Shown here: positions 1-8,245 of the stretch, one piece after another
How positions within the stretch are numbered: the stretch's first letter is position 1
Layout of the letters: each line of letters opens with the position of its first letter
NCBI GenBank assembly: GCA_032251145.1
Contig: JAVVER010000073.1
Location: 1-16,959 of the forward strand
DNA length: 16,959 nt
Direction of reading: 5' to 3'
From: BRH-c54 sp032251145
GTDB lineage: Bacteria; Bacteroidota; Bacteroidia; Flavobacteriales_E; Vicingaceae
Notes under the pieces: model-generated
The model's database searches: none
Told to the model about the DNA's origin: nothing
Seen by the model: the letters and a program-made list of their open reading frames with translations, nothing else
Position numbers and translations under genes: made by a program

Positions 1-87
1 CTATTTTTTAAAACCTTTAGCCTAAAATGGAATTTTTAAGGTTCGACTATTTACTTTCAAAAAAATATTTAAATCCAACTAAATAAA

Positions 88-1011
88 ATGGAACTTCTTA
101 AAAAACTTTGTAAAGTACATGCTCCTTCTGGTAGTGAAGAAGCCATGACAACCTTTCTTTTAAAACACATTAAAAAAGAGCAAAAAAACTGGAAAGTTCA
201 ACCTGAAATATTAGTAGGAGAATACTTTCAAGATTGTATTATGCTCATTTTTGGTGAGCCAAGAACAGCCATTTTTGCTCACATGGATTCTGTTGGATAT
301 ACGGTTGGTTATGATAATAATCTAATTAAAATTGGAGGTCCTTCAGCTAAAAAAGGAGCTAAATTAGTTGGAGAAGATAGTCAAGGAAAAATAACTTGTA
401 CGCTTGAAGCAGTTGAAGATGAGCATGAATTTTTAACCTTTTCGGCAAAGTATAAAAGAACAATAGATAGAGGCACAACACTTACTTATCAGCCTAACTT
501 TAGAGAAGACAATAACTATGTTCAATGTTGTTACATGGACAACCGTTTAGGGGTTTGGAATGCTTTAGAAGTTGCTAAAACATTAGAAAACGGAGCTATA
601 GTATTCTCAGCTTGGGAAGAACATGGAGGAGGAAGTGTTGGTTATTTAGCCAAATTTTTATATGAAGGTTTTGGTGTAAAACAAGCCTTAATTTCAGATA
701 TAACTTGGGTTACTGAAGGAGTAAAACATGGGAAAGGAGTTGCTATATCTATGAGAGATTCCGGAATACCAAGAAGAAGCTACATTAATAAAATTGTTGA
801 TTTAGCTACAACAAGTAAAATTCCTTTCCAATTGGAAGTAGAAAGTGCTGGAGGTAGCGATGGCAATGCACTTCAACGCTCACCCTACCCATTCGATTGG
901 TGTTTTATAGGAGCCCCTGAAGACAATGTTCATTCTCCTAATGAGAAAGTACACAAAAAAGACATTAAAGCTATGGTAGAGATGTATGCATATTTGATGG
1001 AGAAGTTGTAA
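88..1011 (+). CDS. M42/M20-type metallopeptidase (putative aminopeptidase)
   Basis: Probable cytoplasmic di-metal aminopeptidase of the M42 (glutamyl aminopeptidase/endoglucanase M) type. All expected ligands are visible: H65 and D67 in AHMDSVG, the bridging D151 in MDNRLG, the E177-E178 pair (catalytic base plus ligand) in SAWEEHGG, D204 in LISDITW, and a C-terminal H282 in EDNVHSPNE. The start fits the family because the protein opens with the typical LLKKLCKVHAPSGSEE substrate-pocket segment. At 307 residues it is shorter than the roughly 340-360 usual for M42, so the inserted lid-like domain may be reduced. No signal peptide or membrane segment is present. It stands alone on the + strand and converges with recJ. 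No clear TAnnTTTG promoter is visible in the 87 bases upstream. The substrate is not predictable. Confidence 0.88.
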   Translation: MELLKKLCKVHAPSGSEEAMTTFLLKHIKKEQKNWKVQPEILVGEYFQDCIMLIFGEPRTAIFAHMDSVGYTVGYDNNLIKIGGPSAKKGAKLVGEDSQGKITCTLEAVEDEHEFLTFSAKYKRTIDRGTTLTYQPNFREDNNYVQCCYMDNRLGVWNALEVAKTLENGAIVFSAWEEHGGGSVGYLAKFLYEGFGVKQALISDITWVTEGVKHGKGVAISMRDSGIPRRSYINKIVDLATTSKIPFQLEVESAGGSDGNALQRSPYPFDWCFIGAPEDNVHSPNEKVHKKDIKAMVEMYAYLMEKL

Positions 1012-1049
1012 GAAACTCATTTTAAAATTGTATCTCATTGTAAATCAAT

Positions 1050-1077
1050 ATTTTTTTAAAGTGTTTTATTAAAAAAT
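1050..1077. terminator. Possible AT-only hairpin between convergent genes
   Basis: In the 66 bp between the peptidase and recJ stop codons, TTTTTTAA (1052-1059) can pair with TTAAAAAA (1069-1076) around a 9-nt loop. This gives an A/T-only 8-bp stem with a T-run on one side for each direction. Its position is right for a shared terminator, but with no G-C pairs it would be weak, so it may only reflect AT richness. Confidence 0.3.
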
Positions 1078-2793
1078 CTATTCTCCCATCAACCTAATGT
1101 CTTTCACATTCAATTGTAAAGTTTTGATGTTGTTCCATTCGTTTTCTTCAATGGTATAAACCATGCTAAACAACACTCCTGGCTGAAGTTCTTCAAACAA
1201 ATGTGCAAACTTAAAAGCGATGCAAGATAATTTATAATCTGGTGCTTCAGGTGAGTAAACATCTAATTTTAAATGGTTTTCGCCAACAATTCGCATGTTG
1301 TCTGATGCTAATAAATTCTCTGTTACAAAAACTGGCTGCATGTTTTCTGGTCCACAAGGAGAAAATTGTTTTAGCACACTATAAAAACGAGGATTAACTT
1401 GTGTTAACTCCAACTTGGCATCAATTTCTAATTTAGGAATAAGCATGTGCTCTTCTATGGTGCTACTTACAATTTCTTCAAACTTAATCGTAAAGGCATC
1501 CACATTTTCGGGAAGCATGGTTAATCCTGCAGCATATTTATGTCCGCCATATTGCTCTAACAAATCGCTGCAAGCATCAATGGCATTATACACATCAAAA
1601 TCTCTTACCGACCTTGCCGATCCGGTAACTTTGCCATCAGAATGAGTCAACACAATAGTCGGTTTGTAATGTGTTTCTATTAATCGAGATGCCACAATGC
1701 CCACCACCCCTTTATGCCAATCTTCTTTATAAACTACAGTAGTTTTTCTCTGAAAATAAATTTGGTTATTCTCAATAATTTCGAGGGCTTCTTGAGTAAT
1801 GTTAGCATCTATGTCTTTTCTATCGGTGTTTAAATCATTGATGCCTTTACCAAAATCCACTGCATCATCTTCATTTTCTGCCACCAATAATTCAACTGCT
1901 TTGTTACCACTTTTTATTCTTCCTGCTGCATTTATTCTCGGAGCGATAGAAAAAACAACATCCGAAACAGTAAATTCTTTTTTATTGTTGGTTAAATTCA
2001 CCAACGCCTTTATTCCGGGACGATTTAGTTGATTAAGTACTTTTAATCCGTAGTAAACAAAAATTCTGTTTTCTTCAGTTATTGGGACAATATCTGCACA
2101 AATACTAATGGCTAATAAATCTAAGTAAGAAAACAACAATTCCTCATCGTAATTATTCTTTTGCGTCCATGCTTGCATCAATTTAAAGCCTACTCCACAA
2201 CCCGATAGCTCTTTATATGGATAATTACAATCTTTTCTTTTTGGGTCTAATACAGCAACTGCATCAGGAATTTCATCTCCCGGACGGTGATGATCGCAAA
2301 TAATAAAATCTACCCCTTTTTCTTTGGCATAAGCGATTTTATCTATCGCTTTTATACCACAGTCTAATGCAATAATGAGTTTAAAATCGTTCTCTTTGGC
2401 AAAATCAATACCTTGATAAGAAATGCCATAACCTTCTGCATATCTATCCGGAATATAATAAGCTAAATTATCGTAATAATTTTTCAAATAGGCATAAACT
2501 AACGCTACAGAAGTGGTTCCATCTACATCATAATCACCGTATATCAGTATTTTTTCATTGTTGGCAATGGCTTTTGTTAATCTATCCACCGCTTTATCCA
2601 TGTCTTTCATCAAAAAAGCATCATGAATATTATTTAAATCGGGGCGAAAAAAATCTTTGGCTTTCTCAAAGGTATCTATACCTCTTTGAAGTAAAATATT
2701 AGTAAGTGTTGAGTCTAACCTATTTAGTTGTTCAGAAAGTTTTTCTATTGCTTTAGCGTTGGAGGTAGGTTTTATTTGCCATTGGTATTGCAT
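1078..2793 (-). CDS. recJ: Single-stranded-DNA-specific exonuclease RecJ
   Basis: 5'-3' single-strand DNA exonuclease of the DHH phosphoesterase family, acting in RecF-pathway recombination, base-excision and mismatch repair. DHH-domain motifs appear in order: YGDYDVDG (85-92), the LDCG loop (143-146), the DHHR signature (167-170) and LDPKR (182-186). These are followed by APRINAAGR (284-292), the DHHA1 motifs HKGVVGIVASR (360-370), GSARS (391-395) and GGHKYAAG (416-423), and a C-terminal OB-like region up to 571. The length is normal for bacterial RecJ. The ATG start gives the common N-terminal form, with a W-containing lead before the LLxxRGI segment. It lies 52 nt downstream of plsC on the same strand, so it may be the last gene of the dxs-ynbA/B-plsC block or have its own weak promoter (TACTTTTA resembles a -7 box in that gap). 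Confidence 0.97.
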   Translation of the reverse strand: MQYQWQIKPTSNAKAIEKLSEQLNRLDSTLTNILLQRGIDTFEKAKDFFRPDLNNIHDAFLMKDMDKAVDRLTKAIANNEKILIYGDYDVDGTTSVALVYAYLKNYYDNLAYYIPDRYAEGYGISYQGIDFAKENDFKLIIALDCGIKAIDKIAYAKEKGVDFIICDHHRPGDEIPDAVAVLDPKRKDCNYPYKELSGCGVGFKLMQAWTQKNNYDEELLFSYLDLLAISICADIVPITEENRIFVYYGLKVLNQLNRPGIKALVNLTNNKKEFTVSDVVFSIAPRINAAGRIKSGNKAVELLVAENEDDAVDFGKGINDLNTDRKDIDANITQEALEIIENNQIYFQRKTTVVYKEDWHKGVVGIVASRLIETHYKPTIVLTHSDGKVTGSARSVRDFDVYNAIDACSDLLEQYGGHKYAAGLTMLPENVDAFTIKFEEIVSSTIEEHMLIPKLEIDAKLELTQVNPRFYSVLKQFSPCGPENMQPVFVTENLLASDNMRIVGENHLKLDVYSPEAPDYKLSCIAFKFAHLFEELQPGVLFSMVYTIEENEWNNIKTLQLNVKDIRLMGE

Positions 2794-2845
2794 GGAATAT
2801 TCTATATATGATTAAACTAAAGCATAAAAGTAATCATTATTGATT

Positions 2846-3478
2846 TTATACCTTATTGCTTAAGTCAATAAAATCTTTTTGAATTTGACTTAATATTTGT
2901 TCTGTCTCAATATTATCAATATTTGAAGGTTTCCCATATATTAAAACCGAATTATATGGTAAAATTAAATTGTCATTTTTAGGCATTGCTTTTCCCATGC
3001 CTTTCATATATGCTGGAACATACTTTACTTTTGGTCTATTAGCTAATACAATAGCAATTCCTGGTTTTAATGGTTGAGAAATTTCAGGTTCTCCTCTAGT
3101 TCCTTCGGGAAAAATTAATAACGAATATCCATCATCTAAGGCTTTAATCATTTTATTTATAGGGTCGTTTTCGGGATTTTCCTTATCTCTTTTCCTTTGA
3201 ATTAATAAGGTATTAACAAAGAAATTAGTAAGTTTTTCTTTTAACTTCGTTCTTCCAAAGTGGTCTGCTGCTGCTACGGGCTTTACTTTATGAATAATTT
3301 TACTAGGAAGAGATGCTAAAATTGTCATTGTATCTAAATGACTATTGTGATTTGCCACAATAATAAACTGTTCTTCTTCTAAAAGAAATTCCGCTTTAGA
3401 AAACTTAACTCCTACAAAAATCTTTAAAAACCCTCTTAATAGAAAACTATAAATAATATTTAAAACTAATTTTTGCAT
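2846..3478 (-). CDS. PlsC-type 1-acyl-glycerol-3-phosphate acyltransferase
   Basis: Lysophospholipid acyltransferase of the PlsC/AGPAT family, which transfers an acyl chain to lysophosphatidic acid or a related lysolipid at the inner membrane. The catalytic HX4D motif is present as NHNSHLD (H44, D49), and the acceptor-binding FPEGTR motif is at 123-128. The hydrophobic N-terminus (about residues 3-24) could anchor it to the membrane. At 210 residues it is a compact family member. Its ATG overlaps the stop of the upstream YnbB/CdsA-like gene as TAATG, indicating translational coupling. The neighbours suggest it supplies or remodels the phosphatidate used by the adjacent cytidylyltransferase. 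The exact acyl acceptor cannot be read from sequence. Confidence 0.93.
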   Translation of the reverse strand: MQKLVLNIIYSFLLRGFLKIFVGVKFSKAEFLLEEEQFIIVANHNSHLDTMTILASLPSKIIHKVKPVAAADHFGRTKLKEKLTNFFVNTLLIQRKRDKENPENDPINKMIKALDDGYSLLIFPEGTRGEPEISQPLKPGIAIVLANRPKVKYVPAYMKGMGKAMPKNDNLILPYNSVLIYGKPSNIDNIETEQILSQIQKDFIDLSNKV

Positions 3479-4431
3479 TAATAAGCAAGGTAATAAACTA
3501 TATGAAAAAATACAGGTGCTGTATAAGCTAATGAATCAATCCTGTCTAATACTCCACCGTGTCCAGGTATTGTATTACCCATATCTTTTAATCCAATATC
3601 TCTTTTAATAGATGACATAACTATATCTCCTACAAATCCTGAAAATGCTATCATAAAACTTACAAAAACAACCTGAACCCCAGATAATGGTGTTAAAAAA
3701 GCTAAAAAATAACCAACTATAGTTGTGCTTAATAATCCCCCTAAAAATCCCTCCCAAGTCTTATTGGGACTGATTTTTGGGATTATTTTATGTTTACCAA
3801 ATAGTTTTCCCCAAGTAAATTGTAAAACATCATTAATTTCTGTTAGAAAAACCAAAAACAACAATAACCCCCTTCCCCCACTTTCAAATCCTTCAATTTC
3901 TGGTAAAGACAATAGGTATGCCATATGACTAATACCAAATACTGTTAGCATCAATGTCCAATGCAATGAAGAAATTGATTTGATTATTCCATTCGTATCT
4001 CCTTTTAATACAATTCTTAATGGTAAGAATAAAAACATTACTACAGGAATAAAGATGATGAAAGCACCATACCAACCAATATAAGCTAAATAATATTGAA
4101 TTGGAATAGCTATAAACGCCCAAAAAATAGCTCTTCTATCAGCATCTCTAAAACCCAAAACAGAATATAATTCTCTAAATGCAATAAAAGATAACATTCC
4201 AATTGCTATATATGAAATTTTAGTATTAATAACAGTGGCTACAATAAACAAAGTTGCCATAAACCACCATGACTTTGTTCTAGCTTTTAATTCAGTTAAA
4301 TTAGCAGATGGTTTAATTTTTCCAACTATAAAAAACAGTAAAGTTGCAAAAACTAAAATTGAAAAAATTAATCCTACAACGATTAATAAATCATTGTTTT
4401 CTACAAAATCAAAACGAAATAGTTTTTCCAT
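3478..4431 (-). CDS. Phosphatidate cytidylyltransferase, CdsA/YnbB-type
   Basis: Integral membrane enzyme of the CdsA family, which converts phosphatidate and CTP to CDP-diacylglycerol. The family signature spans residues 274-299 (SxxKRD, then KD at 282-283, PGHGG at 289-293 and DRID at 296-299). About eight hydrophobic segments are visible (for example 16-37, 57-85, 103-117, 121-141, 187-197, 233-248 and 253-272). The central LTEINDVLQFTWGK and SPNKTWEG segments and the overall architecture resemble, from memory, E. coli YnbB (a CdsA paralogue) more than housekeeping CdsA. The gene starts 1 nt after the stop of the YnbA-like gene and overlaps plsC. CDP-diacylglycerol made here is the expected donor for the YnbA-like enzyme. 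Whether it is also the cell's main CdsA cannot be judged from the window. Confidence 0.92.
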   Translation of the reverse strand: MEKLFRFDFVENNDLLIVVGLIFSILVFATLLFFIVGKIKPSANLTELKARTKSWWFMATLFIVATVINTKISYIAIGMLSFIAFRELYSVLGFRDADRRAIFWAFIAIPIQYYLAYIGWYGAFIIFIPVVMFLFLPLRIVLKGDTNGIIKSISSLHWTLMLTVFGISHMAYLLSLPEIEGFESGGRGLLLFLVFLTEINDVLQFTWGKLFGKHKIIPKISPNKTWEGFLGGLLSTTIVGYFLAFLTPLSGVQVVFVSFMIAFSGFVGDIVMSSIKRDIGLKDMGNTIPGHGGVLDRIDSLAYTAPVFFHIVYYLAY

Positions 4432-4432
4432 A

Positions 4433-5029
4433 TTATTTTAAAGATTTTGTAAGACGTGTAATTGTACTTAATAACAAAAGTAAAATCAAACCTATAAATA
4501 TATAAGTAATATAATTATGCAAATTAACTTGTATAAAACCTAAAATGCCATAAATAGCAATCACAAAAGCACGATCACTTTTCCCCATAGGACCTTCATA
4601 TCTTCTTTCATTTGATATAACTTTGCCTAGTAACCCTGCAAACTCATTTATAATACTTAATGATATAAATAACACAACAAGTAAAATATCTTGAGATTCG
4701 TATTTAATTAATGGTAAAAAAATAATTAAATCTGAAATAATATCACCAAACTCATTTAATAACTCTCCTTTTTTTGATTGTTGCTTGTAGATACGAGCCA
4801 TCATTCCATCTAGTGCATTTAATGCCATTCTTAGCAAAAGACCAATAGGAAGAGTTAAATAAAAATAACTATTATAATCGGCAAACCAAAATAGAACACC
4901 TATTACAACAGATAAAAATATTGCACTAAAAGTAATTTGATTGGCAGTTATACCTAATTTATTAAAAAAATGAAGTATAGGAAGTAATAACTTTTGAAAC
5001 TTTGGTTTTATTTTATAGATTGAAATCAT
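4433..5029 (-). CDS. CDP-alcohol phosphatidyltransferase family protein, YnbA-like
   Basis: Integral membrane protein of the CDP-alcohol phosphotransferase family, which moves a phosphatidyl group from CDP-diacylglycerol to an alcohol. The core motif is recognisable: D74-G75, A78-R79, G88 and D96. However, the first and third of the four conserved metal/catalytic aspartates are Asn (N71 and N92), giving NxxDGxxAR...GxxxNxxxD. The opening (IYKIKPKFQ, ITANQIT), RMALNALDGMMAR and GPMGKSDRA segments closely match my memory of E. coli YnbA, where the same Asn residues occur, so the change looks like a subfamily trait rather than decay. The gene lies 6 nt after dxs and 1 nt before the CdsA/YnbB-like gene. 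The acceptor alcohol, and even catalytic activity, are unknown. Confidence 0.88.
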   Translation of the reverse strand: MISIYKIKPKFQKLLLPILHFFNKLGITANQITFSAIFLSVVIGVLFWFADYNSYFYLTLPIGLLLRMALNALDGMMARIYKQQSKKGELLNEFGDIISDLIIFLPLIKYESQDILLVVLFISLSIINEFAGLLGKVISNERRYEGPMGKSDRAFVIAIYGILGFIQVNLHNYITYIFIGLILLLLLSTITRLTKSLK

Positions 5030-5035
5030 ACAAAC

Positions 5036-6970
5036 CTAAGCCAACGCTTTATTTTCAGCAGTTTCCATCATGGATTTTACTGTTTCGATTACAGCTTTTG
5101 CATCATAAAAACATTCAGCATAAAGTTCTTCTTGTGTTCCGTGGTCAACAAATTTATCTGGTATGCCTAATCTTTTTACATGTGCCTGGTAATTGTTATC
5201 TGCCATAAATTCTAATACGGCACTACCTAAACCACCCATTATACAGCCATCTTCTAAGGTAATTACCTTATTGAATTTGGTAAATACTTCGTGCAGTAAA
5301 ATTTCATCAATGGGTTTCACAAAACGCATGTCGTAATGAGCTATGCTAATGTTGGCTGTTTCTTCCAATTTTTCAATGGCTTTTTTGGCTTCCAACCCAA
5401 TTGGCCCGATAGATAAAATAGCAATGTCTTCACCATTTTTCAGACGCTGACCTGTACCGATTTTAATTTTCTTAAAAGGAGTTTTCCAATTTACCATAGA
5501 ACCATTTCCTCTTGGGTAACGAATAGAGAAAGGCCCATTGTTTTCTACTTGAGCGGTAAACATCAAATTTCTCAACTCTTCTTCGTTAATGGGTGAAGCC
5601 ACTATCATGTTAGGGATACATCTAAAGTACGCCAAATCGTAAGCTCCATGATGAGTTGCACCATCAGCTCCCACTACTCCTCCTCTATCTAAACAAAATA
5701 CAACATGTAAGTTTTGTAAAGCTACATCATGAATTACTTGGTCGTAAGCTCGCTGCATAAATGAAGAATAGATATTGCAAAATGGCACCAATCCCTGACT
5801 AGCCATTCCGGCAGAAAAAGTAACCGCATGTTGTTCTGCAATACCAACATCAAAAGCTCTGTCGGGCATGGCTTTCATCATTATGTTTAATGAACATCCT
5901 GAAGGCATGGCTGGTGTTACTCCAACAATTTTATCGTTTTGTTCGGCAAGTTCTACTATAGTATGTCCAAAAACATCCTGAAATTTAGGTGGCTGTGGAC
6001 TTTTAGGAGCTATTTTTATAATTTCACCTGTTTCTTTATTAAAAATACCTGGAGCATGCCATTGAGTGGTATCGCCTAATTCGGCAGGTTCATAACCTTT
6101 ACCTTTTTCAGTAATACAATGCAAAATTTTAGGGCCGGGAATATCTTTTAAATCTGCTAACACTTTGGCTAAGTAATTCACATCATGTCCGTCAACAGGT
6201 CCAAAATACCTAAAGTTTAAGGATTCAAATAAATTACTTTGCTTTAACAAGGTAGATTTTATTCCATTCTCAATTTTCTGAGCAATGGCTTGAGCATTTG
6301 GTCCAAACTTGCTAATTAATCCTAGTAAATTCCAAACCTCATCTTTTACTTTGTTGTAAGTATGTGAAGTAGTTATATCTGTTAAATATTCTTTTAACGC
6401 CCCAACATTCGGGTCGATAGACATACAATTATCGTTCAAAATAACCAATAAATTGGTATCTCCACTCCCTCCGTGATTTAGACCCTCAAAAGCCAATCCG
6501 GCAGTCATGGAGCCATCTCCAATAACAGCAATGTGTTGTTTGTTTTCTTTTTTATGACGAGAGGCTACTGCCATACCTAAAGCAGCAGAAATGGAGGTAG
6601 AAGAATGTCCTACTGCAAAAGTATCGTATTCGCTTTCAGATGGTTTTGGGAAACCACTAATTCCTTTATAAATTCTATTGGTATGAAAAACTGATCTTCT
6701 TCCGGTAAGGATTTTATGTCCGTAGGCTTGATGACCAACATCCCAAACAATTTTATCATTGGGAGTATCAAAAACATAGTGTAAAGCAACAGTAAGTTCA
6801 ACTACGCCTAAACTGGCTCCAAAGTGTCCTCCTTTTTGGGAAACCACATCAACAATAAAATCTCTGAGTTCGTTACAAAGTTGAGGCAGGTCATCCTCTG
6901 TTATTTTCTCTCTTAAATCTTGGGGATAAATGATTTGCTCAAGGAGCTTTCCTGTTTGGTACTCTGCCAT
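5036..6970 (-). CDS. dxs: 1-deoxy-D-xylulose-5-phosphate synthase
   Basis: Thiamine-diphosphate enzyme that condenses pyruvate and glyceraldehyde 3-phosphate to 1-deoxy-D-xylulose 5-phosphate, the first step of the MEP isoprenoid pathway; cytoplasmic. Diagnostic residues are H49 in GGHFGASLG, H80 in WDVGHQAYGHK, the ThDP/Mg site GDGSMTAG (151-158) with N181 in ILNDNCMSI, YFGPVDGHD (255-263), the catalytic glutamate E379 in GIAEQHAV, and DRGGVVGADGATHHG (428-442). The 644-residue length is typical. It is first in the block dxs > YnbA-like > YnbB/CdsA-like > plsC, with 6 nt to the next gene. A promoter candidate lies in the 101-bp upstream gap. Joining it to phospholipid genes suggests co-expression of isoprenoid and lipid synthesis. 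Confidence 0.97.
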   Translation of the reverse strand: MAEYQTGKLLEQIIYPQDLREKITEDDLPQLCNELRDFIVDVVSQKGGHFGASLGVVELTVALHYVFDTPNDKIVWDVGHQAYGHKILTGRRSVFHTNRIYKGISGFPKPSESEYDTFAVGHSSTSISAALGMAVASRHKKENKQHIAVIGDGSMTAGLAFEGLNHGGSGDTNLLVILNDNCMSIDPNVGALKEYLTDITTSHTYNKVKDEVWNLLGLISKFGPNAQAIAQKIENGIKSTLLKQSNLFESLNFRYFGPVDGHDVNYLAKVLADLKDIPGPKILHCITEKGKGYEPAELGDTTQWHAPGIFNKETGEIIKIAPKSPQPPKFQDVFGHTIVELAEQNDKIVGVTPAMPSGCSLNIMMKAMPDRAFDVGIAEQHAVTFSAGMASQGLVPFCNIYSSFMQRAYDQVIHDVALQNLHVVFCLDRGGVVGADGATHHGAYDLAYFRCIPNMIVASPINEEELRNLMFTAQVENNGPFSIRYPRGNGSMVNWKTPFKKIKIGTGQRLKNGEDIAILSIGPIGLEAKKAIEKLEETANISIAHYDMRFVKPIDEILLHEVFTKFNKVITLEDGCIMGGLGSAVLEFMADNNYQAHVKRLGIPDKFVDHGTQEELYAECFYDAKAVIETVKSMMETAENKALA

Positions 6971-6998
6971 GTATAATCCGTTCTTAAAAATCTACTTA

Positions 6999-7030
6999 CG
7001 AAATTACGCCTTTTTTAATTTTACGCACAA
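6999..7030 (-). promoter_or_regulatory. Candidate Bacteroidota-type promoter for the dxs operon
   Basis: On the minus strand, TTG (7030-7028) is followed after 21 nt by TAATTTCG (7006-6999), a 7/8 match to the Bacteroidota -7 consensus TAnnTTTG at plausible spacing. It lies about 30 nt upstream of the dxs ATG. The 10-bp palindrome TTTCTAGAAA (7035-7044) sits just upstream and could be an operator or chance. Confidence 0.45.
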
Positions 7031-7071
7031 CGTTTTTCTAGAAAGAAATTACTAATAGTTGTTAATAACTG

Positions 7072-8223
7072 TTACTTTCTTAAAGTTACTGATTTTTTAA
7101 ATTCGTAAGGTTTGTTATCTTCTCCTAAAGCATTAACAACTAAGAAGTAAGTCCCATCAGGAACAGGCTGATTATTCATGTCTTTACCATCCCAAAATCC
7201 TGAAATAGTATTCCATGCAAAAACAACAGTTCCATTTTGGTTGTAAACAACAGCTTTAAACTCTTTAATATTTTCTCCCTCTACTTTTAATATATCATTC
7301 ATACCGTCTCCATTAGGAGTGAATATGTTTTTTATTTCAGAAATAGAAGATTTTACAAGCGATAAAACTTCAATGTTTTCGGTAATGGTTTTCGTTTTCC
7401 CTTGCTTATCTTTTACGGTAAGTAGTACTTCATATTTACCCGGATTATCAAACGTATGATACACATTTTCTCCCGACTTAGTTGTACCGTCAACATTCCA
7501 TTGATAATCGGCAGCTTCTCCAACAACATTAAACTCAACATAAAGCGGAGCATCACCTTTTTTGGTACTTGCTTTTAAGGTAACATTTGCCAACACATCT
7601 ACTTTTGGTGTATTGGTTTTTGACGGTTGAGTTGGTGGTGTATTGGTATTTGTTACCACCGTACTTTGCGTTTGAGTTTCCTTATTATTTTCAACAACAG
7701 TATTAGTTGGTGTTGTAGTAGTTTCAGCTGTTTTATTATTATTACTCACAACCTCGTTAGTGTTATTTACTTGGTTTGAAGTAGATTCTTTTTGTTCAAC
7801 ATTATTATTTTGAAGAGCTACAACATCACTTTCGTTTTTAATGTTGTTACTTTCTTTTATTTCATTTCCTGAAACTTTCTCAGTTGGTAACTCTTCTACA
7901 ATGTCTGTTTTTGTTTTTTCGGTTATAATTTGATTTTCGGCAACTTCATTAGTGTTAATTGGTTCGTCTTTAAACGCATTGTAAATCAATACTGAAGAGG
8001 TAACTACCACTGCAGAGGTAATAGTAGCTGCAGCAATTTTAAACAAAGCACTTTTAGCAGCGAAACCTCCTGCATTTCCTGAAGATGAGGATGAAGCAGC
8101 GGATGAAGCAGGTGAGTTAATAGACTGCTGTATATTGTTCCATACAGAAGCATCAACATTAGCATCGTAATTTTCAAAGGTATCTTTAAAAAGTTGTTCT
8201 ATATTTTCAAATTCTTTTTTCAT
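7072..8223 (-). CDS. Membrane-anchored PKD protein with type B (CHU_C-like) C-terminal domain; possible anti-sigma
   Basis: The 383-residue protein has an acidic cytoplasmic N-terminus (1-37, ending in an SVWNNIQQSI motif typical of Bacteroidota proteins encoded beside ECF sigma genes). It then has a Ser/Ala/Gly linker (38-57), one transmembrane helix (about 59-83), and a long low-complexity Asn/Thr/Glu linker (84-208). A PKD domain follows (about 212-286), and then a gliding-motility-associated C-terminal domain (about 297-383) with FTPNGDGMND, FWDGKD and VPDGTYF motifs. There is no cleavable signal peptide, so the PKD and C-terminal domains should face the periplasm while the N-terminus stays inside. 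The gene starts 22 nt after the ECF sigma gene. By position and topology it may regulate that sigma factor as an anti-sigma or sensor; this is inference. A purely structural envelope role is the alternative. Confidence 0.8.
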   Translation of the reverse strand: MKKEFENIEQLFKDTFENYDANVDASVWNNIQQSINSPASSAASSSSSGNAGGFAAKSALFKIAAATITSAVVVTSSVLIYNAFKDEPINTNEVAENQIITEKTKTDIVEELPTEKVSGNEIKESNNIKNESDVVALQNNNVEQKESTSNQVNNTNEVVSNNNKTAETTTTPTNTVVENNKETQTQSTVVTNTNTPPTQPSKTNTPKVDVLANVTLKASTKKGDAPLYVEFNVVGEAADYQWNVDGTTKSGENVYHTFDNPGKYEVLLTVKDKQGKTKTITENIEVLSLVKSSISEIKNIFTPNGDGMNDILKVEGENIKEFKAVVYNQNGTVVFAWNTISGFWDGKDMNNQPVPDGTYFLVVNALGEDNKPYEFKKSVTLRK

Positions 8224-8245
8224 CTTAATTTTTGTGTGAGATAAT

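Noticed and set aside
1..39. Open stretches at the left edge that could be the tail of an upstream + strand gene.
   Set aside because: Two + strand frames end within 40 bases and give only 7-12 residues; nothing distinguishes a real gene end from chance.
7057..7070. Near-palindrome AGTTGTTAATAACT after the PKD gene as a terminator.
   Set aside because: It is AT-only with a G-T wobble pair and has no loop or T-run, so it is not convincing.
7590..7960. Repetitive ACAAC/TTGTT-rich DNA suggestive of a tandem repeat.
   Set aside because: It is the low-complexity Asn/Thr/Glu linker of the PKD protein; no fixed period or perfect unit is present.
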